DNA from: Tubiluchus corallicola
Taxonomy: Eukaryota > Priapulida > Priapulimorpha > Priapulimorphida > Tubiluchidae
NCBI GenBank assembly: GCA_030141605.1
Contig: JAQGDQ010000371.1
Location: 124,001 to 188,000 of the forward strand
Reading direction: 5' to 3'
Length of the DNA: 64,000 bases
Under the pieces are notes generated by a model. That model had not been told where the DNA came from. It did no database searches and worked only from the letters and a program-made list of their open reading frames with translations. The position numbers were made by a program, and so were the translations under genes. Shown here one piece after another: positions 1 to 13,812 of the stretch. Numbering within the stretch: position 1 is the stretch's first letter; each line of letters begins with the position of its first letter.

Positions 1-64
1 TGTAGAACGGATAATAAAACACGGACCACTGCTACGTGAAATATGGATGCCGATCTCCTATATA

Positions 65-355
65 TTAAAGGAAGACAGGATGATTTTTCATATATTACCC
101 CATTTGCAAGTCCGATAAAAAATATACATTTTAACACAATTGATACAGCAAAAGCGTTTCTGGTAATTAAATAGTACATTAAAAACTTAACTGGCGGGCA
201 AGCCCAACTATTTATTACGTCACAAACTAACATAATTTTCAACAGCAAAAATATTCCATGTAAGTCATTTTTAGTATGTTTCCTTTCAATATTTTAAAGA
301 GTTAATCGTTTTGACATACAGTTTAAGATTGGGTCGGGCTTTGCTTTAACATTAA
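65..355. repeat. Dispersed repeat family A, copy 1 (internally deleted)
   Basis: This stretch matches 54990-55615 in the same orientation. The two share long runs such as acaaactaacataattttca and the block around gttttgacatacagtttaa. Copy 1 lacks about 360 bp that copy 2 carries between the ccat... and ...gtaagtcattttt positions. No coding capacity was seen, so it is probably a non-autonomous transposable element of unknown class. Confidence 0.7.
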
Positions 356-486
356 TAGCTTTATGCATGTTTCCAACTCGGGCTTTTTCTCTAACACCTG
401 CCTGTTCACGTTAATGAATGAAATTCTAAAAACACACAGGTGTTTCATAACTGAAAACGAATCGTAATTTAGCAGTTTCTTTATGC

Positions 487-1990
487 ACAAGATTACGCGG
501 GAACTTGCACAAGAAAAGTACTGCAAATCAGATACGCGTGCTATTGGAGGAAAGTTGCAGTTCTTTAGGTACAAGATTACGCAGGAACTTGTACAAGAAA
601 AGTACTGCAAATCAGATACACGTACTATTGGAGGAAAGTTGCAGTTCCTTAGGTACAAGATTACGCAGGAACTTGCGCAAGAAAAGTACTGCAAATCAGA
701 TACGTGTGCTATTGGAGGAAAGTTGCAGTTCTTTAGGTACAAGATTATGCAGGAACCTACACAAGAAAAGTACTGCAAATCAGATATGCGTGCTATTGGA
801 GGAAAGTTGCAGTTCTTTAGGAACAAGATTACGCAGGAACCTACACAAGAAAAGTACTGCAAATCAGATACACGTGCTATTGGAGGAAAGTTGCAGTTCT
901 TTAGGTACAAGATTACGCAGGAACCTGCACAAGAAAAGTACTGCAAATCAGATACGCGTGCTATTGGAGGAAAGTTGCAGTTCTCTAGGTACAAGATTAC
1001 GCAGGAACCTGCACAAGAAAAGTACTGCAAATCAGATACACTTGCTATTGGAGGAAAGTTGCAGTTCTTTAGGAACAAGATTACGCAGGAACCTGCACAA
1101 GAAAAGTACTGCAAATCAGAGACACGTGCTATTGGAGGAAAGTTGCAGTTCCTTAGGTACAAGATTACGCAGGAACCTGCACAAGAAAAGTACTGCAAAT
1201 CAGATACACTTGCTATTGGAGGAAAGTTGCAGTTCTTTAGGTACAAGATTACGCAGGAACTTGTGCAAGAAAAGTACTGCAAATCAGATACACGTGCAAC
1301 TGGAGGAAAGTTGCAGTTCTTTATGCACAATATTACACAGGAACTTGCATAAGAAAAGTACTGCAAATCAGATACGTGTGCTACTGGAGGAAAGTTGCAG
1401 TTCTTTAGGTACAAGATTACGCAGGAACCTACACAAGAAAAGTACTGCAAATCAGATACGCGTGCTATTGGAGGAAAGTTGCAGTTCTTTAAGTACAAGA
1501 TTACGCAGGAACTTGTACAAGAAAAGTACGGCAAATCAGATACACGTGCTATTGGAGGAAAGTTGCAGTTCTTTAAGTACAAGATTACGCAGGAACCTAC
1601 ACAAGAAAAGTACTGCAAATCAGATACGCGTACTATTGGAGGAAAGTTGCAGTTCTTTAAGTACAAGATTACGCAGGAACCTACACAAGAAAAGTACTGC
1701 AAATCAGATACGCGTGCTATTGGAGGAAAGTTGCAGTTCTTTAAGTACAAGATTACGCAGGAACCTACACAAGAAAAGTACTGCAAATCAGATACGCGTG
1801 CTATTGGAGGAAAGTTGCAGTTCTTTAAGTACAAGATTACGCAGGAACATACACAAGAAAAGTTCTGCAAGTCAGATACGCGTACTATTGGAGGAAAGTT
1901 GCAGTTCTTTAAGTACAAGATTACGCAGGAACTTGCATAAGAAAAGTACTGCAAATCAGATACACGTGCTATTGGAGGAAAGTTGCAGTT
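487..1990. repeat. 84-bp minisatellite, about 18 units
   Basis: Tandem units of 84 bp start with acaagattacgc and end with ggaaagttgcagttctttaggt. The period is exact: the start points 571 and 655, and 487 and 1327, differ by whole multiples of 84. Because 84 is divisible by 3, long open frames appear in several frames on both strands (28-residue repeats). They have no start context, codon bias or conserved domain and are best read as repeat artefacts. The array ends in an (AT)n tract at about 1990-2022. Units differ mostly by single transitions (cacgtg/cgcgtg, ggtac/ggaac/aagtac). Confidence 0.93.
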
Positions 1991-2024
1991 ATATATATAT
2001 ATATACATATATGTATGTATATAA

Positions 2025-2275
2025 GAAAGACACGAATGTAAAACGGTGCAATGCGATCAAGTAGCGTTGGACTTCTAAATATAAAAGTAACTAATTCAAA
2101 TCCAGACTTACTGCTCACTTTTTCAAGCATTCTTTCTTAATTGTTAACACCTTTTTTGAAAAATCAATACTATTGTTATGTTCTCGTGTCATCATACATG
2201 TTTTTATAGTGCAAGACACAAGATGAATGAAAATTAACACAATTATTTTTCATTCTTGTTCTAATAAACTGAGTT
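2025..2275. repeat. Dispersed repeat B, copy 1
   Basis: Starts gaaagacacgaatgtaaaac directly after the (AT)n tract that ends the 84-bp array. It is repeated with few differences at 3899-4133. The shared block includes ttggacttctaaatataaaa and tactgctcact. No open frame. It is probably part of a transposable element or a segmental duplication. Confidence 0.8.
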
Positions 2276-2317
2276 TAAGCATTTCTTTTTAAGAATTTCC
2301 AGCTAATATATATATCA

Positions 2318-2400
2318 TATAAATGATATATGTATAATTTATATCGTGTTTATTCGTACTCATGGTACAATCACATTAAATAAACAAACAGATCAACAAG
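2318..2400. repeat. Dispersed repeat C, short copy
   Basis: Short match to 4280-4440 and, in inverse orientation, to 49128-49292. The shared core runs from cgtactcatg through aaataaacaaacag to caacaagcaa. Two of the three copies lie near minisatellites (487-1990 and 48158-49096), which may mean the tandem arrays belong to the mobile unit. Confidence 0.65.
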
Positions 2401-2409
2401 CAATATATA

Positions 2410-3898
2410 TATATTAGAACAAAATTCAAACTATCCAGCCACCTCTCCGTGCGCGCTGTCATGTAAATCTGGATCGCTTTATCATAAAGCAAAACATCAT
2501 TGCGCATCAGCCACGCGACCAGCATTATCCGCTTTAACCCTTTCCCCTCGTTCACGTGGCTGCCTGCCTGCCACTCAAGTCAACAATGTTTTCGTTACAT
2601 GTCATTAACAAATTAAACAAGCCTTAAAAAGGCTTTTGTGAATGCGCTGTTTGATTTAATGTAATTTATACAAGTCATTTGGAATGCTATTAATTTGAAA
2701 GCGCACAGCTGTGGCGGCGGGCGCCCATGGCAGCAGATTTACACACGTGGATTGATTTTACAATTCAATTAAGTTGCAAAATTTGTAACGGGGCATGAAC
2801 GATGCATGTTATTGATATGAATTAGGCGATTACGGGCGTCGAAATCGGCGTAACTGCGCAGCGATTTGGGTAGCATTTGCGCGTAAGAACTTCCTAAAGC
2901 TGTCAACATGCCGCTTTGGTTAGTATGAGCGATTGCACGAAAATTATGAACCGGCAATGTTTTCACATTACTTTAAAACGCATTCGCCTTCATCAATAAT
3001 AATAATATTATTTATAGGCAATAAAGTAATGACAGCTGATTGGATGGTTAGGTGGAAAACACAAGTATACTCACACTACGTGAAAGAAACAATGAGCATT
3101 GATTTGTTATAATAACTGACGCACGGATAGCTAATAGGTAGTAAATTTGGCCACTTAACAATGATTAACAACTGGAGTTTCAGGCAAAGTTGAATCATTT
3201 TCGGGTTACCTGCTTGCAAAGTAACTTTATAAATCCGTCTATTTCGCTGTGGTGCTCTTACGGTTCTCACTTTCATCTAGTAAGTTTTTAGCTAACTTTT
3301 ATACTGTGACATCATAATAGGGTTACTCCCTATTCTACATTTTTGCAATAGAAAACGGATTTCATAGCAACGACAAACGGTGTTCTAAATGAACTACAGT
3401 ATACACCAAGAAACGGATTCCATGACAACAATAAATGCACAATAACTGTTAGTAGATACGAACTCGGAGAACGACTAACATTCCTATACCAAACAAACAC
3501 ACGATGTGTTTAATATAAATAACTTTGACCCACAACTAAAATGTTCAGTTCTTCTTTCTGACAGTCCTTAACTAAGTTATGATTAGAACATCACCATATT
3601 TGACCTTGTGCAGCTACATATGGTTAATCTAACCATTGCAATCATTTTAATTAACATCTGGAATTTTGTGATAGATTTACTTTTTCCTGCCAAACTGAAC
3701 TCTTGTAATTTTTCAGCTTGAAACAACCCGATCAGCATTTATTTGCTATTTACCAATAATAATTATTTCAAATAAATGTGTTTATATGAAAAAATAATCA
3801 CATTCTAAAAGGCAGATACAACAGCTAGTTGGGCTAAAAAATCAATAAGCGAGTAGGCCAATGCTTCACATTCCTGACTAGTTCAAATGAAATTAGAC
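2410..3898. other. No gene recognised
   Basis: AT-rich sequence with only short chance open frames. I see no splice-consistent coding, RNA gene or transposon ends here. A slightly GC-richer patch at about 2430-2760 has no recognisable feature. Confidence 0.5.
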
Positions 3899-4133
3899 AA
3901 GAAAGACACGAATGTAAAATGGTGCAATGTGATCAAATAGTGTTGGACTTCTAAATATAAAAGTAACTAATTCAAATCCAGACTTACTGCTCACTTCTTT
4001 CTTAATGGTTAACATCTTTTTGGAAAAACAATACTTTTGTTATGTTCTCCTGTCATACATGTTTTTATAGAGTAAGGCACAAGAAGAATGAATATTAACA
4101 CAATTACTTTTCATACTTGTTCTAATACATCTT
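3899..4133. repeat. Dispersed repeat B, copy 2
   Basis: Second copy of the 2025-2275 repeat in the same orientation, with small deletions (the tttttcaagcat segment is missing) and scattered substitutions. It is followed directly by a partial inverted copy of its own 3' part. Confidence 0.8.
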
Positions 4134-4226
4134 ATATAATATAATTTTCTATAATATAACACAATTTTCATTCTTCTTGTGTCTTACACTATAAAAACAT
4201 GTATGACACAAGAACATAACAAAGTT
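4036..4226. repeat. Imperfect palindrome, arms about 70 bp
   Basis: The left arm (about 4036-4112) contains gttatgttct, catacatgtttttata and a cacaagaagaatgaa segment. The right arm (about 4155-4226) carries the reverse complement: ttcattcttcttgtg, tataaaaacatgtatg, agaacataac. The spacer is AT-rich. The structure could extrude as a hairpin and resembles the end structure of some non-autonomous transposons. Confidence 0.75.
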
Positions 4227-4279
4227 TTCAAAATATCTTATATATATATATATATATTATATATTATATATACACCTAA

Positions 4280-4440
4280 TATATATATATATATCATTTA
4301 TACGTACTCATGATACAGTTACATCAAATAAACAAACAGACAACAAGCAAAATAACATTAATTAACAAGATTAGTAAGCAACGTGAATATCTACAATTAA
4401 GTGAGAGTAAGATATGTTAGTATGGTGTAAATAATAATAG
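4280..4440 (+). repeat. Dispersed repeat C, full copy
   Basis: Contains cgtactcatgatacag, aataaacaaacagacaac, aacattaattaac and gagagtaagatatgttagta in this order. The same order appears reverse-complemented at 49128-49292, inside a BRCA2 intron. No coding frame. Confidence 0.75.
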
Positions 4441-7400
4441 AATCGTTAGTTAAATGTTATTATTTGATAACAAAATTTCTATATCTATATTCCATCAAAC
4501 CATTGCCAGTTTAACTCTTTAAAACAAATAAGTTTTCTGTAACTAGTAAGAGCTTCTGGTGCCCCTGATTAGAGATGCCCGGCCTAACAGAAAATTACAG
4601 GTATGGCAGGTTTTAAAGCTACCTAGCTACAAGGCTGCCTTTCTGGACTCATCTTACAGAAGTAAAGAAAAATGGCTGCCAGTGAGGCCTTGAATCAGCA
4701 AAACAGACACAAAATAAAAAGTGAGCTTTTAACAACTGATTCACAATTCACAGTATCCTTTTTTCTCTTGAATCAGCTTAGACCTGAATCAGATGCGCAC
4801 TAAACCAAAACAAAGAAAAATATACATCACGTTGGTAACAAATGAGAAGCCTACCTCACTAATATATTTTCCCAATTTTACTTTTTAATACAATGGCGAG
4901 CAAAACAGCTTCTCAAATAATTAATTAAATTTTGAAACCCAAAGAAACTGCATAAATTTATAATATAGACCATTACTTCAATTATTGTGTAACATGTACG
5001 CCAATGGTTTTAATTTTAAAGCATCAGTCAAGCTTATCAACCAGAATAATAAAGCATAATGGTTACATAATACAGTATAATAACATAGATCTATTTCCCT
5101 ATAGTAAGATAATCAATCAACGGTATTATAATAATCTTTATTTGGCATAAAAAAATCGATATTCATAACTATAAAAGCATAAAAGAACATCGTTGCATGA
5201 GAATAAAATTCACACAACTGTTAAAGGCAAACGCGTCCAGTGCAAACTAAAAACTACTATGCCAAAAATTTAAAACAAAATATACATTATAATATTACAT
5301 GGAAATTATAATAGGCTATATACAATATATACATATAATTTAAAATGGACGTGGATAAATAAAATTTGTGGATGAATATATATTATCGTTTACGTATGTT
5401 GGGTTTTCAAAACGATTTAATGCCGTATTGGTAAAGGTGCAAACTTAATTTAATGTAATGACGATCAGAAGAGTTAGGTAACTGTTTCGCTCATTTTATG
5501 ATTGTTTATTCATGTGTACATGCTGTTGTTTTTTGTCTGTTTATATTCGAGTATATTTTAATGCTGAGCCAAATGAAACTGAGAAAAATGATTACCGCAA
5601 GGCAGAATAAATTCTTATCTCTTATCTTATCTAATATTTAATTCAAATTGCCGAAATACCTTGGCCAGTACTTAACAGAAAAAATGCATTCGTGGATGAA
5701 ATACCTTTTTAAAAAATGTTGTTTTTAAAATAAAGCCAGTACATCAAAGTATCTGCCTGAAAGCTGGGTAAACTGTATTTCATTGATGCCACGAAAGCAT
5801 AACTGCTTATTTAAAATTTTCATATGCATCCAATAGGTGGCATCACTTTCTCAAAACCACCAGTAGCTTTGGATCATTACACTTAACCAACATATAATCT
5901 TGAATATCATTTTTGCATGAATTCATATATGGAATTGTTGCACTTTCTCAATGGTAACATACTTCAAGGCTTCATCACCATGAGTATGGCAACGGTACAA
6001 AATGAAGCCCAACTTTTGTAACACCAAAATTACAATTACCAATAACATTACCAAAATGATAGGCCTAAGGGTGCATCACACTTTATCTCAACATTATATT
6101 TTTGTTTAGAGATACATGAGAGATCTACCAATAATTGTAGATTCTAACACTGCATGTTTATCTTAAAACGTTACACGAAAAATGCATTCTTGTTTAAGTG
6201 TGCAGTTATAAGACCAGACGATTGTTTAGACTCAATCTCATTTTAATTTACTGTCCAAAATATACATTTTCTTGCCTATAAAAGTTAGCAGTTGCTTCTT
6301 ATATTTGAATAATTAGCTAAAAAGTTGATTAACGGCAACTGAACACAGCTATTGCTTATTGTCAGAAACTAACCACAGTTTGCGCAATGGCAGGCATCTT
6401 CCCTTGCACGTCAAGAACATTTGCGTGTTACAGTACTGTTTAAACGTATGATGTCACGAAAATGGGCTCTACGCCATATGATGTCAGAAACTAACACTGC
6501 AGTTCATGATCATGATTATCATGGTACAGCCTTCCATTTGTCGGACATGCACATGTTACAACAAGGCGCCGATGTCAATCTTAGTAGATTCACTGAGCCG
6601 CGCGTAGCTTTGAAAGTTTAACAAAATTTGAGTATCCGAGGTAATTGTTATTTAATCTAAGCTTTGATTTATAAAAAGCTATTGTAGTTTTCAATATTTT
6701 AGAGCATTCTTTATTTTGAACTCGTGTTTACACAATTGTCCAGTTTTCTTTTAATATGTCATAGTGCAGCAATACATTTAGCATGCTACACAAATACTTT
6801 ATACACAACAATGGAAAAGTAAGGAAACTACATTCATCTGACAAATTTCATGGAGCATGCAGACTGATTTGGGAAAGGTGATAGGGCAAATGAAGGGACA
6901 GAGGCCAAACCTGATAATGATTCTGACGAGTCTCCAAGCCAATCCCCTGCGGGGTACAAATTCCACACATTTTTGGAGACTACATAAGCCGTGTTACAAG
7001 ATAAAACCAAGAAAATTATTTTTAATATTTTTTATATTAATACTCTGTTACTATTAAATCCACCTTTTTAATTTATATGGACAGGTATAGCAAAGGTTTA
7101 TATATTACTACCTCTTCATCTCTTGGTATAAAAGAGTCACATACAAATAAATGATTACACGGTAATGCATACCTGTATGCAGCAGCTAAATTTTTGCTCT
7201 GGGAGGCTCATGCTTTTAGTTCAACTATTTTTCTGTTGCTGAAATCCAATTAGCATGTTCTCCATAAATTAGAGTTGTCAGACTAGATGACTTTTATCTT
7301 TTCAGCTATGATCCTAATATAATTTAAAAATTGACTTGTGCTTCTGCTTTTGGTAGTAACGCTTGTCTTTGATATCGCTTTCCCTTTGCGGCACATGCTA

Positions 7401-9591
7401 AAACAAAGCTCGTGTTCATACAACCTGCTTTGGTGCTAATTCAGAAATAAAGAGAACGACAGAACCCTTCAAGAAAATAGTTATGTGCAAGCTATTAGTT
7501 GGACGTGTTTAAAGTTCAGTGTTTTGAAAGTCATTCTTTTAAATGTCTGTCTTTTGTCAGTTTTGAAGAACTGTGTGCACTAGACATTATAAATTATTAG
7601 TTGAAATGTTATTTATCCTCAAATCGCGCAATATTTGTTTAAAATCAGATTTAAAACACTGAATATAAACATTATCGGGTCCGTGGATATGGGCGGCTAG
7701 TACTGTAGCACAGAGACTGTTATTAAACGTAGGTTTGGTTTTGTTTATTTATTAGCACAGAACAATAGTAATAAACTAGTTTAACTCGTAATTTTCTTAA
7801 AAAATAACTCATTATTTTACCAGTTTAAGTTTACAATAGAAAATTTAATGATTTTTATTCACTAACTATTACCAACTAAAGTTTATAAACTTACTAAACT
7901 TGTTTTCCTTGCAAGTTTCCAACTTTTCATTCCCGCGTTGACAATTTCCTATAAACCAGACGCACCGAACATTTCAGACGTGGCTTTAATTTTTGTCTAT
8001 CGCCACATTTTATTAACGCCGAAACCAAACAAAATTATGAAGCACTCTTCTGCCCTTGTCGAAGAGTGGGGATAAAAGACAGGAGGAAGAGGAGCAAGAA
8101 GAAGGATAATAATGCATTACGACAATAACTTTGGATAGCGATAATATGTTAATAAAGAAACGATAACAAATTAACAATAACAATAATAATAATAATAATT
8201 AACAATCCCAAATTTCAATTCAGAAAATATAATTATGTTTGCAATTACAACTGCTTCACACGTGCATTTCTTTCGTTAAATTTTATAATCTGTACATAGC
8301 CAAATCAAAAAGACAGAAAGCAGAATTATGTACCAAAATTTAATGTCCTCTTATTCTACCTCTTAGATTCTGTGTAGTCTTTTTTTGTTTGTGCTACACG
8401 ATAGATTAAAGTTAGAATTTTAGTGAAAATTCTACAGAATTATTTTAGTGTAAATTAATGCTATGGCAGAATTAATATAGATGTTCTATATTAAATTGTA
8501 CAGCAAAATTAACGTAGCTATTCCGCCTAAATTCTAGTGTAGATTTAATAACATTGTATTTTAGTGGAAGTTTGTAGCTATTCCGCGCAAAACCTCTGAT
8601 GGACTTTTGGATTTACAGATTGCGCTATGAAACTCATACATGTGCAATTTTTTTTTGCATTTTGCAAGTGTAGCAACTTTTGGATGGGATTTAATTTTGT
8701 ACACTTCTTAATTGTGTATCAAATTAAGTTCCACATTAAATAAATGTGTACCTTTGGCATTGGTTTTCTTTTCCAGGTATATACGGAAGATTTATAATAC
8801 GATAATCGGACACATTAACAATTTAAACGAATATAACTTTATTACAGCTATTTATTCTCAATAAAACTACCAACTTCAGAAAAGGTAATCAACACTGACA
8901 TTATTACAAGTATATTGAATTCACAAATCAAACGTTTTAACACAAAAAAAATTGTCTCGGATTAAAGGTATCTGCATTTTTATTTCTACTAAATATTTCA
9001 ATATCTATCTAATGCAAACTTAGATAAAATAAAAAAACTGATTTAGCGAAATACTGGCCTGTATAAGTTGCGCACTGTTTCTCTGCAGTTGTAATTAAGG
9101 TGCTCAATATAAAAATTCAGCGCCATTTCACATTTCGCATAAATCTGAATCAGCATACTTCGCTGACAAGAAGAAGAAAATTTTTCAACGAATATAATAA
9201 TTATTATCAGTTAAATAATTAATAATTTTGTAGCTCATAATAAGACGCTACTTGAGCTTTTTTAACAACTGAACCACTAGCTTCAGTGCCTTTATCAAAA
9301 ATAAATTAAGATAAACAACACACAACATGACCTCCTGCTCCATGTTTGCAAGCTGATATTGAGTTGTAGCTGCTGTTTGCTTGGCTTGATAACATTTGCG
9401 ATTAATTTCTGAAACAAAAATTATTATAACAACAGTTAAACACAATTAAACAATTATAATTATATAATTATACATACATATATAAACTTATATACATATA
9501 TACTTTTATGTAACACCATGCATAATATTCACTAACACAGTTCAACAAAATTGGCAATTGGTGGCGCCACTGGACAAGAAGCGTTGAAAAC
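4441..9591. other. Upstream region, no gene recognised
   Basis: About 5 kb of AT-rich DNA. Open frames are below 70 codons and none shows a known domain. A short AAT-rich microsatellite lies at about 8165-8205. The last 100 bases must contain the prefoldin gene 5' UTR and core promoter, but I see no clear TATA box. Confidence 0.5.
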
Positions 9592-12500
9592 ATGGCGGCT
9601 CCCAACAAAAGCCAGCAGGTTGAAATTTCTCAATTGCCAGTTCAACAATTGGAACTTTTGCGACAACAAGTAGAGCAAGTGAGTGATATAATCATACACT
9701 AGACTAATGAAGGATTGGGTTATGTTATATTACATGCAGATTAACGATTTATTTATTTCAAACGTGAGTCACTTTTCCTGCCTACAATTTGCAAAATATA
9801 TTTTAAAAATTAATTAAAAAATTAAAGGTGTGGCCAAGGCACAATAGTTATTAAATCAGCCCACTCCATGAATTACTTAAATTAGTTTGGGTGAGAGTGG
9901 TACAAACAAAAAAGTAGGATCTTCATTATGCATTTACAATGATTTAGCGTATTGAGGAAATTTGCAATTTTTATCTAGATAATACAATTGAAATTTTTAA
10001 ATTAGGTAAATTATATACATAAAGAATAGTTACACGTACTATCACTAGCTCATCCGTAATATACCATGACATTATGTAATCAAGACTGCTATTAATGCCA
10101 AACTTCTCATTTGTGCTCCCATATTTCTGACCTGAAGCCAAATTTTATGTATTTTGTTTAGGCGTTTTACAGACTATGTTTAGATCTATCCAAATTGTTT
10201 GTTTTGTTATTGTATTAATGAAATTTGTTAATTAAATGAAAGAATGGTTATGCTTAAGTATCACCTGACATGCAGCGTGCTTCTGTAACAGGTTGTGTGC
10301 AATCGATATAAGTGTTGCCAGCCTAGCACCAATTCAGAAATTGGCTTGCGTAGTTGAAGTGAACACTGTAGTACAAGACGTATAGAGTCAGCTGGTTCAC
10401 TTATTGCACTTATTTTATATTTAAATTTACTAATTTGTGTGCTTGCATAGCAAAATTGTTCATAAGTCGGCAATTAGCCTTTTCTAGCTATTCACATATC
10501 CTGAATCTCCATTTCATAAGGATCAGTTTGATACCAAGCTCATTGCTCTATGTCATTTCTAAGCTGAGATAATCCACGGCGAAGCTGAGGTGCACGTTTC
10601 GCACTGAAAAGCGTGATCTTGAGAAAATTGCTGTTAAAGTCTGCCATTGTTTTTCTCGTGTCTCTACAAAACACTTAGCAATCGTACGAAAGTGTGGTTG
10701 CTATGGACTTTGCAAGAACACATTGAAGTTATGTTTACATCCAGTAGATGGCTCTTTCTGGCGAAAATTTGGGCTTGTCAACAGAAAAAACCCAAAGCAA
10801 AATGACTGCTTCCACGAGCTACAATCAGAGTTTGAAAATACAAGTTCTTTGCAATTTCAGTACTAGTTTCTAGGCAGAGAAATGGGCACGGGGTTATAAA
10901 ATTAAATTTTTAGTACTTTTTGGACATTTTCTTGATAATTTCTTGCTAGAATATAAAAGTCCAATATATTTAGCGTTTGTTTTTATAACAAACAAAAAAT
11001 TCACATATTTTGACTAAATTTTTGGTGCATTCTACTTTGAAGCATCATAACATAATTTTCTCTGTGCCGACTTGTGGACAGTTTTGGTTTGCAAGTACAC
11101 ATCTAGTGCTTAAATTTCTGCAAACTATAATGGCAGTTTATAACTTTTTTGCTGCAGCACAGTCAATGGATTGTTTTACAATTTTGATTTCAGTTTGTAA
11201 CAAAACAACGTATGTTGTGTAATTATGACCTGCGACTCGATTTCGCATACAGGTTTTGCCTAATTATTTGAATCCTTGCAGGCCTTATCACCAGAAGAAT
11301 CTGAAAGAAATTCAGTTATTTAAGAAAAACAGACGCGGTCCTTAAATTTATTTAAATACAGCAAACAAAATGAGTTAAATTTCACCATGAAGCTTCACTG
11401 AAAACCACTTGATGTGTTCATCAGCCAAAATGGTTAGGCCTTGTTAAATTGTTACTATCAGACAAAAAGCCAACATACTATGTATTTACAAGTTAAAAAC
11501 CACTAAAATAATTACACTAACTTTGATTTTGATTTCGCCTTTGTTACATAGCAAAAAATAAAAATGCTGCTTACTTATTGATTGTAGTGTTAGTTTATTA
11601 AAATGGGAATTAATAAATTAAAATGCCAAAGATAATTTTTTAAAATCAAATCAAATTTTATTTGCTACTCACAAGCAATTTCCAGGGTAAGAAATGCATC
11701 AATTGTAGGAAATGGGATGAAAATTCTGACAGGTTTGCAATTTTTAGATATTGGGTTGCCTAACTATTGTTTGGATAGTTCCTGGAAAATCAAGATGTCT
11801 AACATTAATGGAGTGTGTGTAACAGTGTTCTGGATTAGTAATTTTAATTTGCGCAGGAAATTAATTTAGGCTAAAGGAATTTAAGCATGAATAAGTTAGC
11901 TTTTTCACGGTACCATTGTGTTACTGACAAATTATAAACATTTCAAAATGTACTTCATATATGTTAAACAGTTACATTTCTGCAATAATAACAATATTTG
12001 AAAGTGGTAAAAGTTAAGTTTGAAAGTTATGTATACCTGCAAGCAGTGGCGGCTCGTAGCTAAAATTAGTGGTGGTGCTGCAAAATTAAAAATTTTATAG
12101 CCATTGTTTTAATACTGTCTAGAACAAAACAAACGTATGTAATTATAATGTTGTAATTGTAGTTTTAAACAAGCAAACTAATTTAAACATAACCTTGACA
12201 AACTCCTAAACAAAAAATATTATTTTCTTACGAATAGCCTAAATTGTCGCAGTTCAAGAATATGCCGACACACGGCTTTTAAACACGTGACAACTGACAA
12301 CACATACTGCAGTGAGCGACAGTACTCTTTCTCCCTAAAATGTAGCGTCTTATCAACAGCCAAATGCCTCCTTGCTTGGGCTGTGAAGCAAAATGTACTT
12401 GCCTCACGTGCTTCGGTTCCGCACAAGTGTAAAGAGAGAACTAGAGAAAAAAGACTTATTGTATTGAGTGTTATCGATAATAATGAGTGAAAACAGAGGG

Positions 12501-12861
12501 TGCTGCAGTACCACAGTACCTATACACGAGCCGCCATTGGCTGTAAGATAAAATATGTTTAAAGAAAAAATCGACCAGACGGTTTAGTCTAGTGGTAATA
12601 CGTCTGCTTTCCGTCTGTGAGGTCGTGAGTTCGAACCAGCGGCCGGGTCATACCAAAGACTTTAAAAATGGTACCTGCTGTTGCCCTGCCTGACGCGAGG
12701 TATTTAGGGTAAAAGTGGGGTAATAATAGTCTCTGTTATGTAGTTGTAGGTTGTTATTTACAGGCGGCGATAATAGCTCTTTCAGCTAATCTTAATTGTT
12801 GACCCAAAAGCCAACTTTAAATAAAGATTATTATTATTAGTAGTAGTAGTAGTAGTAGCAG

Positions 12862-12892
<31 letters not shown>

Positions 12893-13774
12893 GTAGTATT
12901 ATTATTATTATGTGAAGACATAATTATATAAGCTATAGATTGGTTCAAGCTAAACACCGTAAAAACATATGGTATTATTTGTGTTTAACTAACAGTGCAA
13001 AATCAAACTAGCTTAATAATATGCATACATGCTATGCTTAAAACTGTTTCATTTTTCTAGGAAATGGAAGTGCTGACTAGTTCACTTCAACAACTGAAGA
13101 TGGCGCAGCAGAAATTTACCGAATCTGAGCAGACTCTTTCCTACATGACAAAAGATGCTGAAGGCAGTGAGATGCTTCTGCCACTAACCAGTTCTGTATT
13201 CTTTTTCAATTGCATTAGGTGTATATATATATATATGTTATTCCGTGCATTGTTCCAAGTATAAGTATCTTTATTTATCATCTTTTACAAGAAGAAAAAC
13301 ACAGTGTATAAAATGATAATATGATGCTCGCAAAGATACTTTGCTCAACTTGCTGTTGTGCATTTCAGGCCTGCAAACCGTTTGATGTAAAGATTAGTGT
13401 GTAATGTAGAAAGCCTGGTATCATGTGGCCCCTGGCAAGGTCCACGGAGGGCGACAAATTATGCCCCAGAAAATTTTTTTTCTTTTTTGGGTATCAAAAT
13501 CAAATTATCAAAAAACAAAGGTAATTCTTGGGCACTGCTGGGCATTCTTATACTGTTATTCAAGCTCAAATTGCTTTATACATAAATATGTTCTTTTGTG
13601 CATATGAAAAAGTTCAGTAGCACCTAAACGTGCTTAATTTTCAATAACTGTAATACCCTTTAGTATAATGTGCGTTGTGAGACTGATAAATGCTATTGTT
13701 TCGTGGAGAGTAATACTTAGGATTGACAGATTCGAAAATTAGAAATATGGAACACTTAAACTCTCTCAATATAT

Positions 13775-13812
<38 letters not shown>

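Noticed and set aside
323-2064. Long open frames of up to 561 codons on both strands
   Set aside because: They are created by an 84-bp tandem repeat whose length is divisible by 3; several frames are open at once and no start, splice or domain evidence exists.
12571-12650. tRNA gene
   Set aside because: A and B boxes are present but the acceptor and anticodon stems do not fold properly, and a SINE body shared with 43130-43330 follows.
13064-13264. Stand-alone 66-codon gene
   Set aside because: This is prefoldin exon 2 read through its donor into intron 2.
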